Shown here: positions 51,318 to 61,856 of the stretch, in pieces
How positions within the stretch are numbered: position 1 is the stretch's first letter
Layout: every line of letters starts with the position of its first letter
NCBI GenBank assembly: GCA_001464355.1
Contig: LNEU01000015.1
Span: 277,098 to 341,097, forward strand
Origin: Burkholderiales bacterium Ga0077544
GTDB taxonomy: Bacteria > Pseudomonadota > Gammaproteobacteria > Burkholderiales > Burkholderiaceae_D
Reading direction: 5' to 3'
Length of the DNA stretch: 64,000 nt
Made by a program: the position numbers and the translations under genes
The notes under the pieces: model-generated
What the model was told of the DNA's origin: nothing
Seen by the model: only the letters and a program-made list of their open reading frames with translations
Databases searched by the model: none

Positions 51318-52271
51318 TCAACCTTTCTTCGCTTCGGCCAACACGGCGGCGAGCGTACGTTGCACCAAAGGGATCTTGAACGCATTTTCATGCGTCGTTT
51401 TCGCGCCGGCCAGCAGGATATCTGCCACGGCCTTGGCGCCATTCGGCAATTTCTTCTCTGCCGCCTCCACCCGCCATGGCTTGTGCGCGACGCCACCCAA
51501 TGCCACCCGGCCAGTGCCGTCGGGCTGAACGATTGCGGCGACAGAAATCAATGCAAACGCATATGACGATCGATCCCGCACCTTGCGATATATCTGCTTG
51601 CCGCCGACAGGCTTGGGCAGGTTCACGCTGGTGATCAGTTCGCCGGGCTGCAATGTGTGTTCGATATGGGGCGTGTTGCCCGGCAGTGTATGGAAATCGG
51701 CAATCGGAATCGTCCGCACAGAGCCGTCGGGTCGCACGGTCTCGACTTGCGCATCCAGTACGCGCATGGCCACCGCCATATCGCTGGGATGAGTCGCGAT
51801 GCATGCGCCACTGACGCCGACCACGGCAAGCTGGCGGCTGAATCCGCCTATCGCTGAGCAGCCGCTGCCGGGGACGCGTTTGTTGCAAGGCAGATTGGTG
51901 TCGTAAAAATAGGGACATCGGGTACGCTGCAGCAGATTTCCGGCAGTCGTAGCCTTGTTGCGCAGCTGTGCGGATGCGCCTGCCAGCAAGGCCCTCGACA
52001 GCACGCCATAGTCGCGGCGCACGCGCGCGTCGGCTGCCAGGTCGGTGTTGCGTACTAGCGCGCCGATCCGCAGTCCGCCATCAGCCATCAGCTCGATCTT
52101 GTCGAGCGCCAGACCGTTGACGTCTATCAGATGTGCCGGGGTCTCGATCTCGAGCTTCATCAGGTCGAGCAGGTTGGTCCCGCCCGCAATAAATCTCGCG
52201 CCCGGTGTGCGTAATGCCGCCGCCGCTGCTTCTGCCGGCGACTGCGCGCGCTGATAACTAAAGACCTTCAT
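51318..52271 (-). CDS. paoB: FAD-binding subunit of a periplasmic aldehyde oxidoreductase
   Basis: A medium subunit of 317 residues. The FAD motif [15 protein letters not shown] is near residues 25-39 and [14 protein letters not shown] near 110. It also has the extra cysteines [20 protein letters not shown], which match the additional [4Fe-4S] cluster of PaoB not found in most xanthine-oxidase-family FAD subunits. It transfers electrons from the molybdenum site to the final acceptor. Its ATG overlaps the paoA-like stop by four bases, and it is followed four bases later by the large subunit gene. Confidence 0.87.
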   Translation of the reverse strand: MKVFSYQRAQSPAEAAAAALRTPGARFIAGGTNLLDLMKLEIETPAHLIDVNGLALDKIELMADGGLRIGALVRNTDLAADARVRRDYGVLSRALLAGASAQLRNKATTAGNLLQRTRCPYFYDTNLPCNKRVPGSGCSAIGGFSRQLAVVGVSGACIATHPSDMAVAMRVLDAQVETVRPDGSVRTIPIADFHTLPGNTPHIEHTLQPGELITSVNLPKPVGGKQIYRKVRDRSSYAFALISVAAIVQPDGTGRVALGGVAHKPWRVEAAEKKLPNGAKAVADILLAGAKTTHENAFKIPLVQRTLAAVLAEAKKG

Positions 52272-52915
52272 GCTGGCCTCCCTGCGACTTCGGTGATCGC
52301 GTCGATGATATTGGAATACGCGCCGCAGCGGCAGATGTTGCCGCTCATGCGTTCGCGGATTTCTTCGGCACTGACCTTGGGGCTGGCGTTTAAATCGGCG
52401 CTCACATGACTAGGAATACCTTGTTTGATTTCCTCCAGTACCGCAACCGCAGAACAGATTTGGCCCGGCGTGCAGTAACCGCACTGGTAACCATCGTGTT
52501 TGACAAAGGCCGCCTGCATCGGATGCAGCTTGTCCTTGTTGCCCAAGCCTTCAATCGTGGTGATGTTCGCGCCTTCATGCATGACGGCGAGGCTGAGGCA
52601 GGAATTGATGCGCCGTCCATCGACGATGACGGTACACGCTCCGCACTGGCCGTGATCGCACCCTTTCTTGGTGCCCGTCATGTGCAGGTTTTCGCGCAAT
52701 GCATCAAGCAGTGTGGTGCGCGTATCGAGATCGAGCTGGCGGACTTCGCCATTCACGCGGAACGATACTCTGGATGTAATGGGGGATTGGCTAGGCGTAG
52801 TTTGCATAGAAGTTTGAGCTCCCGCAACGGACGGCACTGCCATGGCGGTGGTGGAGACCGCGCCTGCAATCAGCAGATTGCGCCGGGTTATTTTGATATC
52901 GCTGAATTGATCCAT
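52268..52915 (-). CDS. paoA: 2Fe-2S subunit with Tat signal of a periplasmic aldehyde oxidoreductase
   Basis: The small iron-sulfur subunit of 215 residues. A twin-arginine signal ([17 protein letters not shown]) at residues 10-33 will carry the folded complex to the periplasm. The first [2Fe-2S] site is CDHGQCGAC plus a Cys near residue 105 (RRINSCLS), and the second is CGYC and CRC in the helical domain. It is the first gene of the leftward operon paoA-paoB-paoC-mocA-like-xdhC-like. The architecture equals E. coli PaoABCD with a cytidylyltransferase gene inserted. Confidence 0.88.
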   Translation of the reverse strand: MDQFSDIKITRRNLLIAGAVSTTAMAVPSVAGAQTSMQTTPSQSPITSRVSFRVNGEVRQLDLDTRTTLLDALRENLHMTGTKKGCDHGQCGACTVIVDGRRINSCLSLAVMHEGANITTIEGLGNKDKLHPMQAAFVKHDGYQCGYCTPGQICSAVAVLEEIKQGIPSHVSADLNASPKVSAEEIRERMSGNICRCGAYSNIIDAITEVAGRPA

Positions 52916-53410
52916 GGTGTTCGCATCCTATTTGGCTAATGGAGACTGGCTGATAGAGATTGCTGCCTGGCGCATGACCGCATGACTGCAAGAACATGTG
53001 TCGTATGGGAAAAGACCCTAGTACGATACTCGACTTGAGAAAGACCTGCTGGCGGCAGATTAATTCCCTATCAGCATGGCAATTAGGGAAGTTTTACTCC
53101 GGCCGCGCATATCGGCAGACAAAGTTGTGTGAGTGCTCCGCGTGCATTTGCGCTTCTCGACAGATTGCCGCCGCCATCATGCTCGCTTGCAAGCTCTACT
53201 CAAAAGTCTGATCTAGCTCAACAAAATGCGCTATTCCTGACATAACGACGAATGCCAGCATCGCAGCGGTGTAGGATCAATTCACTGCAGATGGGCTTTG
53301 CGTTGGATTTTTACCGGCACGATCAGACCGGCAAGGCGAGCGTTACGCGGATCAAACAAACCTGGGAGGTCAGCCTCCAACCCGGATCACTCATTCACGA
53401 AGGAACCATC
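52916..53410. other. Intergenic region upstream of the pao operon
   Basis: About 495 bases without a credible gene. It should hold the divergent promoters of the pao operon and the DUF2892 gene. A 7-bp inverted repeat, TTCCCTA with TAGGGAA (53064-53090, 13-nt spacer) and followed by GTTTTACT, is the only structure noticed. A frame at 53252 just extends the DUF2892 gene upstream and is not supported. Confidence 0.4.
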
Positions 53411-53602
53411 ATGAAAACAAACGTAGGAAGTATCGATCGTATCGTACGCATTGTTGCTGGTGCTGCGCTGATTGCAGCATCTCTGTTAGACCTTATCGGC
53501 CCATGGGGCTGGATAGGCGTGATCCCACTGGCAACCGGAATATTTCGTTTTTGTCCGGTATATCTGCCGTTCGGCTTTAATACCTGCAGCGTGAAAAAAT
53601 AG
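53411..53602 (+). CDS. DUF2892 small membrane protein
   Basis: A protein of 63 residues. Start ATG at 53411 has AAGGAACC upstream; the longer frame is ignored. The DUF2892 layout is complete: TNVGSIDRIVRIVAGAALIA opening, two membrane helices (about 10-28 and 31-48), and the closing FRFCPVYLPFGFNTC with two cysteines. The domain is also found fused to rhodanese in YgaP, where it anchors the protein. Redox or sulfur-relay roles are suspected but unproven. The neighbouring DCC thiol oxidoreductase gene is convergent. Confidence 0.85.
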   Translation: MKTNVGSIDRIVRIVAGAALIAASLLDLIGPWGWIGVIPLATGIFRFCPVYLPFGFNTCSVKK

Positions 53603-53757
53603 CTTGTTTGCCGAATAAATAAATTTGCAATGCCGCCAACTGAATGCCGACCCTTCGCGCATCGCGCGCGAAGAAATTCGGCATCACTACAAACATAGCG
53701 GGGAAGGGATGCGTTTGATTCTTAACCGTCACGCGGAGTTATTCCGCTGTTTGAGCG

Positions 53758-54156
53758 CTAGTGCTTTGCCGCGAAAAATCTGGCGAGCTGTTGCAGCCCA
53801 GGCCGTACGACAAGGAAACCGCGATAGAGCCATTCCATCAAAAACATCATTCCAGGCAAACGAGATAACCGGCCAAGCCAGCGCCAGCCCGGCAAGCGAT
53901 TCCATACAAATACAAAAGCCTCGGCACCACTCAATAAATCGCCGTCAGGAGTAAACAAGTGAAAGCGCTTCAGCAACTGCGCCTTGGTCATGCCGGCAGG
54001 CGGCTGGAAATCACAAGCGGATACATCGATCCAGGCAATGTCCTCACTTGCCTGTATTTTTTGATAGACGGCAATCTCACGGCGGCACAGAGGGCATGCT
54101 CCGTCAAACATGACTTTGGTTGATCTGTCGCTCTGACTATCGGCATCGTTGTTCAT
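53758..54156 (-). CDS. DCC-family thiol-disulfide oxidoreductase (DUF393)
   Basis: A protein of 132 residues with the DxxCxxC signature as FDGACPLCRREI near residue 17. This is a thioredoxin-like fold family with a proposed disulfide oxidoreductase activity. WIDVSACDFQPPAGMT and LLSGAEAFVFVWNRLPGWRWL are conserved segments; the C-terminus has a hydrophobic helix. It starts divergently from nothing nearby and ends convergent with the DUF2892 gene. No signal peptide is seen. Confidence 0.82.
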   Translation of the reverse strand: MNNDADSQSDRSTKVMFDGACPLCRREIAVYQKIQASEDIAWIDVSACDFQPPAGMTKAQLLKRFHLFTPDGDLLSGAEAFVFVWNRLPGWRWLGRLSRLPGMMFLMEWLYRGFLVVRPGLQQLARFFAAKH

Positions 54157-54274
54157 ATGACTTTCTTTCCAGGCGCGAATGCGAGAAGAACAGCATGGAT
54201 AGTGCGATGAAGGTCTTGTTCATGGTGCTAAAACAGTTAATGACACAGTTAATCAAGCCTCGCCAATCATGTCT

Positions 54275-55687
54275 TTAAGGATATATCTTGAATACACGGA
54301 CAACGCTTATAAGGCGCTGCACCTGTTCGCTGAGTGTTGCAGAGGTGGCTGACGCTTCTTCGACCATTGCCGTGTTCTGCTGCGTCACGGCTTCCATTTC
54401 AAGAACCGCGTGGTTGACATGCTCAATTGCAGAACTTTGTTCACGCGCGGCTTCACGGATTTCCGCCATCGTTGCGGTCACATTGCGGATGCTGGCGACG
54501 ACATCTTCCATGGTTTTTCCGGCTTGTATAACGAGGATGCCGCCGCTATCGACTTCCTGCGCAGACGTATTGATCAGCTGTTTGATTTCCTGTGCTGCCA
54601 TCGCGGCGCGCTGGGCGAGGTTGCGCACTTCGCCAGCGACGACGGCAAATCCGCGTCCTTGCTCTCCTGCCCGGGCCGCTTCCACTGCGGCATTGAGCGC
54701 AAGAATATTGGTCTGAAAGGCAATGCCGTCAATGACAGAAATGATATCGACGATTTTTTGCGAAGACTCGCTGATGGATGCCATGGTGGCCACCACCTTT
54801 CCGACTTCGGCGCCACCGCGTTCGGCAATTTCTGCTGCAGTTTTGGCAAGCGCGGCGGCGTGGTCTGAACTGGAGGCGCTGTTCTTTACGGTCGAGGTGA
54901 TTTGCATCATGGAGCTCGCGGTCTCTGTCAGAGAGCTACTTTGCTGCTTGGTGCGCTCGGCCAATGCGTTGTTATTGTTTGTAATGTTTACGGACGCAGC
55001 GGCGATGGCACTGGTACCTTCCCTGACATCAATAATGGCATCGCGCAATTCAGTCATCATCAATTGCAACGCTTTTCCGGCACTGCTTATCGGTGCATCT
55101 GCGTCGAGACGCAAATCGATAGAGCCATTGCCGGTGCCCGTCATCGATGCGACCCGGGTACTCAATTCTCCAGCCTGTACTGCATCACGGTAGAGTAGTT
55201 GCGCCAGATAGGCGAGCACAGCAGATTCGATCACCACAAATAAAGCATGCAGGACGACTTTGCCCAAGCCCGGCTCGGTGAAGCAAATCACGCCATATCC
55301 CCATTCTTGCAAATAGCTGAAACTGAGGTGATGAATAGCAATCACGACTGCCGCAACCATGATTACCTTCCAGTCGCGGTAGCACAGCAGAAACGCCAAA
55401 AGCACAAAAATACTGAAATGCAATTCAGTCATTCCGGCTGCTTGATGAATGAAGAGGGCGGCAAAGACCATCAGCGCTGCAGCGACTGACGCGCGACTCG
55501 CGAACGCCTCGGGGGCGCGCCAGATGAAGAGTGACGGCAGTACCGCTGCTGGAAGCCCAACCAAAAGTGCCCAATGCCACGTTCCGTGCAACGTCGATAA
55601 TCCCAAACCGCATAGAAAAAGAAGCCACAGCAGCGGCAGCATGAGTCGGTGAGCCTGTTTGTAATATCGGTCTAAAAAAGGATGCAT
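54275..55687 (-). CDS. Methyl-accepting chemotaxis protein with multi-helix membrane sensor
   Basis: A chemoreceptor of 470 residues. The N-terminal 180 residues form about six closely spaced membrane helices with almost no periplasmic loop, so it must sense a membrane or intracellular signal. There is no obvious canonical HAMP domain; a short linker leads to the signalling coiled coil with the hairpin tip [36 protein letters not shown]. Methylation regions with Glu-Gln pairs flank it. The C-terminus ends VFKIYP and lacks a CheR/CheB-tethering NWETF-type pentapeptide. Confidence 0.9.
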   Translation of the reverse strand: MHPFLDRYYKQAHRLMLPLLWLLFLCGLGLSTLHGTWHWALLVGLPAAVLPSLFIWRAPEAFASRASVAAALMVFAALFIHQAAGMTELHFSIFVLLAFLLCYRDWKVIMVAAVVIAIHHLSFSYLQEWGYGVICFTEPGLGKVVLHALFVVIESAVLAYLAQLLYRDAVQAGELSTRVASMTGTGNGSIDLRLDADAPISSAGKALQLMMTELRDAIIDVREGTSAIAAASVNITNNNNALAERTKQQSSSLTETASSMMQITSTVKNSASSSDHAAALAKTAAEIAERGGAEVGKVVATMASISESSQKIVDIISVIDGIAFQTNILALNAAVEAARAGEQGRGFAVVAGEVRNLAQRAAMAAQEIKQLINTSAQEVDSGGILVIQAGKTMEDVVASIRNVTATMAEIREAAREQSSAIEHVNHAVLEMEAVTQQNTAMVEEASATSATLSEQVQRLISVVRVFKIYP

Positions 55688-55788
55688 AGTTATCGATAGT
55701 TATGTGACGGTGAAATACAGTTCAGCAACACGTTTGGTGCAAGGCGATTACCCTTTAACGCAGCAGTGGTGCCGGTGTTTCGCGTGGC

Positions 55789-56241
55789 TTATTGGCTTAT
55801 GAAGCTGGCTGCAAGCAACAAGCTTGAGCCCACGATAGTCAGAACGCTGCGCAAGCGCATAAACCACTGAGGGGAAAGTTCGGTTTCTGCAATAGCTCTG
55901 TCGGCGGCATAGCAAACCAGTAGCAGGCAAGCCAGTATCCGTAGCGCTGCAACAGAAGGGAGGAGGGCGGCTATCCATGCAATCAGTGCTGGGACGATGC
56001 TCCAGCTGTATTGAACCCATGGTCGACGCGAACCTCCGCGAATGGCATAACCCCATTGAAGCGCGCCGACAAAAGTACAGATTACTGCGCCATAAAGGAC
56101 TAGTGCATGCAACAGCAATGCTTGATGTTCTGCATCAAGCATTAGTGCCAAAAACGGCAGCAAGGCGAATGGGATCAAGCCACCCAGGCCAAGAACAATT
56201 GCCGGAACGGAGGGCTGCGGCATCTCGCTCGAGATATTCAC
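55789..56241 (-). CDS. DUF3429 membrane protein
   Basis: A protein of 150 residues with five hydrophobic segments. The pattern VLGLGGLIPFALLPF, followed by LVLYGAVICTFVGALQWGYAIRG and WSIVPALIAWIAALLP, is the DUF3429 signature. Inner-membrane location is clear; function unknown. Its ATG overlaps the stop of the MerR-type regulator gene by a few bases, so both are translated from one leftward message and the regulator may control it. Confidence 0.8.
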   Translation of the reverse strand: MNISSEMPQPSVPAIVLGLGGLIPFALLPFLALMLDAEHQALLLHALVLYGAVICTFVGALQWGYAIRGGSRRPWVQYSWSIVPALIAWIAALLPSVAALRILACLLLVCYAADRAIAETELSPQWFMRLRSVLTIVGSSLLLAASFISQ

Positions 56242-57248
56242 AACACTTCACCTGCTTTGGCCGGGAACTCTATGCCTTCTGCCTGCGCCAGACGCACCAG
56301 AGCTTCCTCAAGGGCCGCCCGTGCATGGCCTGTCGTCCATTGCAAATCTCGGTGTAATGCTGCGTCCTTGGTATCGCGATTTGCGCAAGCTGCACTATAT
56401 TTTTCAAAGCTGCCCAGACTCAGCAAAAGCTCTGCCAAATGCCGTGGGCATTCACAGTAAATTCCAACCTTTGTTCCAGTGAATGCCGCCAGACTATTTT
56501 CATCAAAGCGAGCAGGCGGCGGCGCTTCTGTCGCCGGCATAAGGACTCGTGGCCGATTCTGTGACAAAGGCGAACGCATCAAGGCGTTGCAAAACCATTC
56601 AACCTCGACCGAATCGAGCGGCTTGCGCACGACTTCATAACCGGCAGAGCGCAATTCCTGCAGTACAGGCGTCGGGGCAAATCGGTAAAAAATAATGCCA
56701 CTGCTGGCGTCGCAGGCTTTCTTGACTTCGTTAATTGTATGGATCGTCGTTTCATTCAGGATCGGAAATTCGATGACAGCAATATCTGCTTTCGTCCCTG
56801 CCAATTCCTGAGGGGCATTGTCGAGGTCGATGCATTTTCCGACAATTTTCAACGTGCTGTGCGACAGCGCGTGGCTGATGCGTTGTGACGATATCCACGG
56901 CCCTACTAGCGCAATACGAATGTCGTCCGCAGGCAAGTGTGTCGGCGCGCTTGTATGTGACAGTGCACTCTTTGCGAAATTGGACATTTCGTTCAGAGTT
57001 TCGATGGGCAAGGTGGCGATGCTGCCTATTGCATGTCCGGCATCGACTAATCGTTTGATGATTCCCAGGCGATGTACTTCATCCGGAGAGTAAAGCCGCT
57101 GGCCTCTTTCGCTCAAACGAGGCCCGACCACGCCGTAGCGCCGCTCCCATACACGTAATGTTTCAACCGGCACCCCTGTAAGACGGGCGGCTACGCCGCT
57201 TCTGTAGCAGGCAATTTCTGACTCGAATAGAAGTTTTTTGTCCGACAT
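56238..57248 (-). CDS. MerR-family regulator with a Rossmann-like C-terminal domain
   Basis: A regulator of 336 residues starting at 57248. Residues about 12-80 are a MerR winged helix (GVAARLTGVPVETLRVWERRYGVVGP, RLYSPDEVHRLGIIKRL). The rest is long: a Rossmann-like part (IRIALVGPWISSQRI, ADIAVIEFPI, GIIFYRFAPTPV) reminiscent of cobalamin-binding domains in CarH/LitR-type regulators but lacking the DxHxxG motif, and a C-terminal region with CECPRHLAELLLSLGSFEKY. So it is probably not B12-dependent. It is linked to a DUF3429 membrane gene. Confidence 0.82.
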   Translation of the reverse strand: MSDKKLLFESEIACYRSGVAARLTGVPVETLRVWERRYGVVGPRLSERGQRLYSPDEVHRLGIIKRLVDAGHAIGSIATLPIETLNEMSNFAKSALSHTSAPTHLPADDIRIALVGPWISSQRISHALSHSTLKIVGKCIDLDNAPQELAGTKADIAVIEFPILNETTIHTINEVKKACDASSGIIFYRFAPTPVLQELRSAGYEVVRKPLDSVEVEWFCNALMRSPLSQNRPRVLMPATEAPPPARFDENSLAAFTGTKVGIYCECPRHLAELLLSLGSFEKYSAACANRDTKDAALHRDLQWTTGHARAALEEALVRLAQAEGIEFPAKAGEVL

Positions 57249-57427
57249 GACTACACCCTGAAACGTCAACAGGATGAAATAATATCAGATTGAACCACTA
57301 ATGAACTGATGATTGGTATTTATATGCGGGTCAAAATCGGTTCATTGGTGCTTGGGGCTGCCTTGAATTCGATAGATCAAGTCGGTCTGCGACCTCGCAA
57401 ACGAGGGCGGTCGCCGGCAATTAGTCC

Positions 57428-57595
57428 TTATGGACCTCGCGTCTCGGTTTCCTGACCTTTGATGGCATTGCGATACTTCGCATTTGCAGCAGCCTTCTTC
57501 TCTGCCTCCATCGTCTGATTTGACGCTTTGATACGTTTTTTCTCTTCCTTGCTCCGTTGATGGGCGATGTCTTTGTTTCCGATTCTGTTAGTCAT
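57428..57595 (-). CDS. Small Lys-rich protein next to catalase
   Basis: A protein of 55 residues, below the usual prediction length, with an excellent AAAGGAG ribosome-binding site 5 bases before the ATG. The sequence begins MTNRIGNKDIAHQRSKEEKK and stays hydrophilic and strongly charged (10 Lys, 5 Arg, 6 Glu), likely a single helix or disordered. It has no known domain. It lies downstream of katE on the same strand with an 81-base gap. The strong ribosome-binding site and clean stop support a true gene. Confidence 0.65.
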   Translation of the reverse strand: MTNRIGNKDIAHQRSKEEKKRIKASNQTMEAEKKAAANAKYRNAIKGQETETRGP

Positions 57596-57676
57596 TGCGT
57601 TCTCCTTTAAGTGCCGTCAAGTCTGGCATTTCACCAAATATGATGAGGTGCATTTGTTTGCCGGATATCCGGTTTT

Positions 57677-60073
57677 TCAGACTGCAGGCGGATCAGTTTC
57701 ACGTCCAAATTCTTTGTGTTTGATCATGGCTGAAATGAAGGCTTTAGTAGCCTTGCCTGCGTCGGGCTGATCCAGCCCCACAATGAAGGGATCCTTTTCT
57801 TCGCTAGGCAGATTGATCGGAATGCCAGCCTTTTCCAACAACGCCTCGGCGGCACCCATCATCAGCATTGGTTTGCAATGGCGGTATTGATCTTTAATGA
57901 ATTCAATCGCATTACCATCCTTAAGCAAAGCGGCAACGCCATCTACACCATCTGGAACCACGACCGCATCATAAAGCGCAGCCGGGCCGGCTTCGATAGA
58001 TATCTCTGCGTGCAAACCAAGTTTGCCTGCCTTCACTTCACCTAGCTTGGCGGCGACGAAACGAGGGACTGCACCTGCGTCGATCAACGTTGAGTAAATA
58101 CTTGATGCCATTGCACCATCAATGCCCGGCGCGATCAGGATTGCCACCCGCCTTGTCTTGATATCGCTGGCGGGGTACGCGCTCATCGACAGTGCAGGGG
58201 ATGGATCGTAAGTGTGCGGTGGCAATGGAGAAATATTTGGCGCAGGCGCAGGCACGGCAAAACCTAATCCACCGGCAACACCGGCAGCTAACTCAGCATT
58301 GACGTTGGCCAGCAGCGATACGACCCGTTCTCGAATCGCTTGTGTTTGCACGCGGGTGAGCTCGAACCGAAAGGCTTTAATGATGTGCTGTTGCTCGACC
58401 GGAGTTTGCGAGATCCAGAGCAGCTGCGCCTGCGAGTAGTGATCCGCAAACTTTTCAGGTTTGCCGCGCACTTTGTCCTCACTAACGCGCTCCGGGAAAC
58501 TCGTGAATCCTTTCGCGCCGCCAGCCTGGAAAGGGCAGCCGCCACCCAGAGAGTTTGGTTCATACGATACGCGGCCGCGGGCAACCGCCTGCCTATGCAT
58601 GCCGTCCCTTTGGTTGTTGTGAACTGGTGCAAGTGGCGAATTGATAGGGATCTCGTGGAAATTAGCGCCGCCAAGTCGACTTATCTGCGTGTCGAGGTAA
58701 GAGTGAATTCGTCCCTGCAATAAGGGATCATTGCTGAAATCGATACCCGGAATAATGTGAGCAGTACAAAAAGCCACTTGCTCGGTTTCAGCAAAGAAGT
58801 TATCCGGGTTGCGATTCAATACCAGCTTGCCAACCGCGATGACAGGAATCAACTCTTCTGGCACCAGTTTGGTTGGATCGAGTACATCGAACTCAAATTC
58901 GTCCGCCTGTTCTTCGGTAAATACTTGCAGTCCCAACTCCCACTCAGGATAGGCACCAGCCTCAATCGCCTCCCATAAATCCCTTCGATGGAAATCCGAA
59001 TCAGCACCAGATATTTTCACCGCCTCATCCCAGCAAAGTGCATGCGTGCCGGCCACTGGGGTCCAATGAAATTTGCAAAAGACAGATTCGCCCTCAGCAT
59101 TGATCAAGCGGAACGTATGGACGCCAAAGCCTTGCATCATTCTGTAACTACGCGGAATCGCACGGTCAGACATTTGCCATAACAACATATGCGTCGATTC
59201 CGGCATCAATGAAACGAAATCCCAATACGTGTCATGCGCGCTAGATGCCTGCGGCATTGCAAAATGCGGTTCTGGCTTGACGGCATGAACCAGGTCAGGA
59301 AACTTCATAGCATCCTGGATAAAGAAAACCGGCATGTTATTGCCGACCAGGTCCCAGTTACCTTCGTCAGTGTAAAACTTGACGGCGAAACCCCTGACGT
59401 CGCGCGCGGTATCTGTCGAACCGCGTTCTCCTGCGACGGTAGAGAAACGCACAAAGACCGGCGTTTGTTTGCCGTCTTCTGCAAAGGGCGTCGCCTTTGT
59501 CAATGCGCCCAGCGCTTGATAGCATTCGAAGTAGCCATGTGCTGCGGAGCCGCGAGCATGAACAACACGCTCAGGGATTCTCTCGTGATCAAAATGTGTG
59601 ATTTTTTCACGAAGGATGAAGTCCTCCAGTGCGGTTGGCCCTCGCAAGCCGATTTTCAGAGAGTTTTGATTGTCAGCAATCGGTACGCCTTGGTTCGTCG
59701 TCAATTGTTGCCCACCCGAATCCACGCGAACACGGTCTAGCGACGCGATCATTGTATTTATCCCTTGCGGAGGTTTTCCCGATCCGGTTTTAGTCGATGC
59801 GTTTTTTTCACTCGCCGTGCTACTCGTGACGGCCGCAGAGGCGGGTAGAGCGGTAGCACCCTCGGGCGGGTTATATGCTGCCTCACCATATTCTGAAGTC
59901 TTGTTTGGATTGTTCGGCATTGAACCAGCGAGTGCCCCGGTCCCTTCAACCTTGTCCGCCAAATATGAATTTTTTACTGCACTCGTTTTTGCTGCCGGTT
60001 GTGCGGTGGACGGTCCGGAGACGGTAGAGAGCAGCGAGCCAGTATTTTTTCGAGCCTTGATTTTCGTTGGCAT
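57677..60073 (-). CDS. katE: Large-subunit catalase HPII
   Basis: A clade 2 heme catalase of 798 residues that decomposes hydrogen peroxide, like E. coli KatE (753). ATG 60073 follows GGAG with a 6-base spacing. The first 100 residues are a low-complexity, Ala/Ser/Thr-rich extension. The catalase core has the active-site His in ERVVHARG, the Asn in [28 protein letters not shown] and the heme-ligand Tyr in [14 protein letters not shown]. The C-terminal domain (from about 635) is a flavodoxin/GATase-like fold ([25 protein letters not shown]) as in all large catalases. Stress or stationary-phase regulation is likely. Confidence 0.93.
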   Translation of the reverse strand: MPTKIKARKNTGSLLSTVSGPSTAQPAAKTSAVKNSYLADKVEGTGALAGSMPNNPNKTSEYGEAAYNPPEGATALPASAAVTSSTASEKNASTKTGSGKPPQGINTMIASLDRVRVDSGGQQLTTNQGVPIADNQNSLKIGLRGPTALEDFILREKITHFDHERIPERVVHARGSAAHGYFECYQALGALTKATPFAEDGKQTPVFVRFSTVAGERGSTDTARDVRGFAVKFYTDEGNWDLVGNNMPVFFIQDAMKFPDLVHAVKPEPHFAMPQASSAHDTYWDFVSLMPESTHMLLWQMSDRAIPRSYRMMQGFGVHTFRLINAEGESVFCKFHWTPVAGTHALCWDEAVKISGADSDFHRRDLWEAIEAGAYPEWELGLQVFTEEQADEFEFDVLDPTKLVPEELIPVIAVGKLVLNRNPDNFFAETEQVAFCTAHIIPGIDFSNDPLLQGRIHSYLDTQISRLGGANFHEIPINSPLAPVHNNQRDGMHRQAVARGRVSYEPNSLGGGCPFQAGGAKGFTSFPERVSEDKVRGKPEKFADHYSQAQLLWISQTPVEQQHIIKAFRFELTRVQTQAIRERVVSLLANVNAELAAGVAGGLGFAVPAPAPNISPLPPHTYDPSPALSMSAYPASDIKTRRVAILIAPGIDGAMASSIYSTLIDAGAVPRFVAAKLGEVKAGKLGLHAEISIEAGPAALYDAVVVPDGVDGVAALLKDGNAIEFIKDQYRHCKPMLMMGAAEALLEKAGIPINLPSEEKDPFIVGLDQPDAGKATKAFISAMIKHKEFGRETDPPAV

Positions 60074-60296
60074 AAGAATCTCCAAAGTGATAGATGAGGG
60101 GGACCTGGTTTCTAACTTTGAAGATTAAGAGATGTATTGGGGTTAACCAATCAGACGTTTGCTCAACACCGTGTAAGACAAGGGGTTCAATTTCTGTGCG
60201 GATAGAGATGCGAAATGGAAACAAATTTGTGAGGGGGAACGACAGGTTCTGGCGCAGCTAACTACCCACTGATAATCTCCCGCCGATCACATCGTC
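60074..60296. other. Upstream region of katE
   Basis: This 223-base gap holds the katE promoter. No gene is present, and no operator was recognised with confidence. Confidence 0.4.
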
Positions 60297-60770
60297 TCAG
60301 ACAAAACCTATCCAGCGGCCAGCTATGAGGACGGAAAGCCAAAGAATGGCGGATGCGGCGGCCAAGGCTCGCACTCGCACAGATGGCTGGCCGCTGCGCA
60401 GGGCAGCATCAAAGCTCTCACCGCGATGCTGCAGTGCGATGTTGCAGATTGCCAGTACAAGCAGTACGGCCTTGAAGAGGAAAGCTGGATTCTCTGCGTA
60501 CTCCACCGGTTTCACTGAGAACAAGCAAAGCCCTGTCGTCACCGCGAGTGCGGTGCCCGTTGCCGCTGCACGTACAAGAAAGGGGCCAAGGGTCGGCAGA
60601 TCCCGTCCGTGCGTTGAACGCAAAAGGAGCAAATCGAGCGGCAGGATCGCACCAACAAGTAACCCTATACCAAGGATGTGGGCGGCATTGACAACGAGGT
60701 AGGCGACCCAGTATTCCTGCAGGAAGACGGCACCGGGCCAACCAGCAATTGCTTGCAGAAAACCTGTCAT
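60297..60770 (-). CDS. Four-helix membrane protein, CopD/DUF2214-like
   Basis: A protein of 157 residues with four membrane helices and conserved-looking residues His31 and Asp46 (NAAHILGIGLLVGAILPLDLLLL). The pattern resembles small CopD-like or DUF2214/DUF6644 integral membrane proteins, possibly heme- or metal-binding, but the family cannot be fixed by eye. It starts 10 bases after the DUF6152 gene, and the two were probably inherited as a pair. GC content is above its neighbours, hinting at a separate origin. Confidence 0.7.
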   Translation of the reverse strand: MTGFLQAIAGWPGAVFLQEYWVAYLVVNAAHILGIGLLVGAILPLDLLLLRSTHGRDLPTLGPFLVRAAATGTALAVTTGLCLFSVKPVEYAENPAFLFKAVLLVLAICNIALQHRGESFDAALRSGQPSVRVRALAAASAILWLSVLIAGRWIGFV

Positions 60771-60780
60771 CGCCGTGCCG

Positions 60781-61218
60781 TCATTCCTTGATGCGTTCAG
60801 GATACATGTCGTACTGTTTGCCGCCGACCGTAATGCGCACGGCTTTTATATGCGCCTTGTTCGGCTCCTTACTGCGGTTGCCCAGTACTGTAATGTCATC
60901 GCCCGCCTTGGCAGTGTCGCCGGTGAAACCTGAGCGCCGTGTCTGATTCGGGTTTCCCAGATCGACTTGCCACAAGCGGCCATCCTGGGCCTTCACGCGC
61001 ATGGCTGGATGCGGCGGCGCCATCGAAATCTCGGTTATCGTGCCTTTCAACTCGGACTGCTCTTCTTCCGCCCAGGTCCAGCCATGATGCGCGAAGGCTT
61101 GCATGGTAAATAGCGCCATGGCCGTTGCGCAAAACATCAAGACCATACGACGCGTAACATCGCGCGCCGTCATGGAGATTGTGCGGGTGGCGGTTCGACT
61201 TTCACTTGATACCGACAT
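60781..61218 (-). CDS. DUF6152 periplasmic protein
   Basis: A protein of about 145 residues. The ATG at 61218 is chosen because AAGGAG lies 7 bases upstream; an ATG two codons earlier is too close. The N-terminal 45 residues include RRMVLMFCATAMALFTMQAFA, a signal peptide with cleavage before HHGW. The mature OB-like domain has the motif AHHGWTWAEEEQSELKGTITEI and GNPNQTRRSGFTGDTAKAGD, typical of DUF6152 proteins. These often accompany small CopD-like membrane proteins, as here. Function unknown. Confidence 0.8.
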   Translation of the reverse strand: MSVSSESRTATRTISMTARDVTRRMVLMFCATAMALFTMQAFAHHGWTWAEEEQSELKGTITEISMAPPHPAMRVKAQDGRLWQVDLGNPNQTRRSGFTGDTAKAGDDITVLGNRSKEPNKAHIKAVRITVGGKQYDMYPERIKE

Positions 61219-61362
61219 AATCATGCTCCTTTAGGTGAGTAAAAACTGAGAGTCCAACGCAGTAACTCAGTTCCCGCTTTTAACGGTACAAGAACCGCCG
61301 TTGCTTACGGCCCCAAAAGCGAAGGGTAGTAGTTTTCTCTGAACGTCCGCTTGGGGTGAGAG

Positions 61363-61842
61363 TTATCCGCGTCGAGCCGTTTCGATCGCAGCGATGTCGA
61401 TCTTTGTCATCGTCATCATGGCTTCGAACGCACGCTTGGCTGCTGCTTGATCAGAGTCTGTAACAGCGTCGATGAGTGCGCGTGGTGTGATTTGCCACGA
61501 TAAACCCCATTTGTCTTTGCACCAACCACATGCGCTTTCTTGTCCGCCGTTTTGAACGATCGCATTCCACAATCGATCTGTTTCAGCTTGGTCGTCAGTT
61601 GCGACCTGAAAAGAGAATGCTTCGTTGTGTGTGAATGCCGCGCCGCCGTTCAAGCCAAGGCAAGGAATGCCCATCACTTTGAACTCGACTGTTAAAACGT
61701 CGCCTTCCTTGCCAGAAGGATAGTCACCTGGCGCGCGATGAATAGCATCTACTGTGCTATCAGGAAAGGTCTCGGCGTAGAACTTTGCAGCATCCAAAGC
61801 AGTGCCATCGTACCAAAGACAAATCGTGTTTTTGTTGAGCAT
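61363..61842 (-). CDS. VOC family protein (PhnB/YjdN-like)
   Basis: A protein of 159 residues with a strong AAAAGGAG ribosome-binding site. ICLWYDGTALDAAKFYAETFPDS and the final WCKDKWGLSWQITPRAL are hallmarks of the 3-demethylubiquinone-methyltransferase-like VOC group, although it is not expected to be a methyltransferase. Cys residues around GGQESACGWC are retained. It starts 15 bases after the SDR stop, so it is in an operon with the SDR. Reaction unknown. Confidence 0.83.
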   Translation of the reverse strand: MLNKNTICLWYDGTALDAAKFYAETFPDSTVDAIHRAPGDYPSGKEGDVLTVEFKVMGIPCLGLNGGAAFTHNEAFSFQVATDDQAETDRLWNAIVQNGGQESACGWCKDKWGLSWQITPRALIDAVTDSDQAAAKRAFEAMMTMTKIDIAAIETARRG

Positions 61843-61856
61843 ATTGATTCTCCTTT

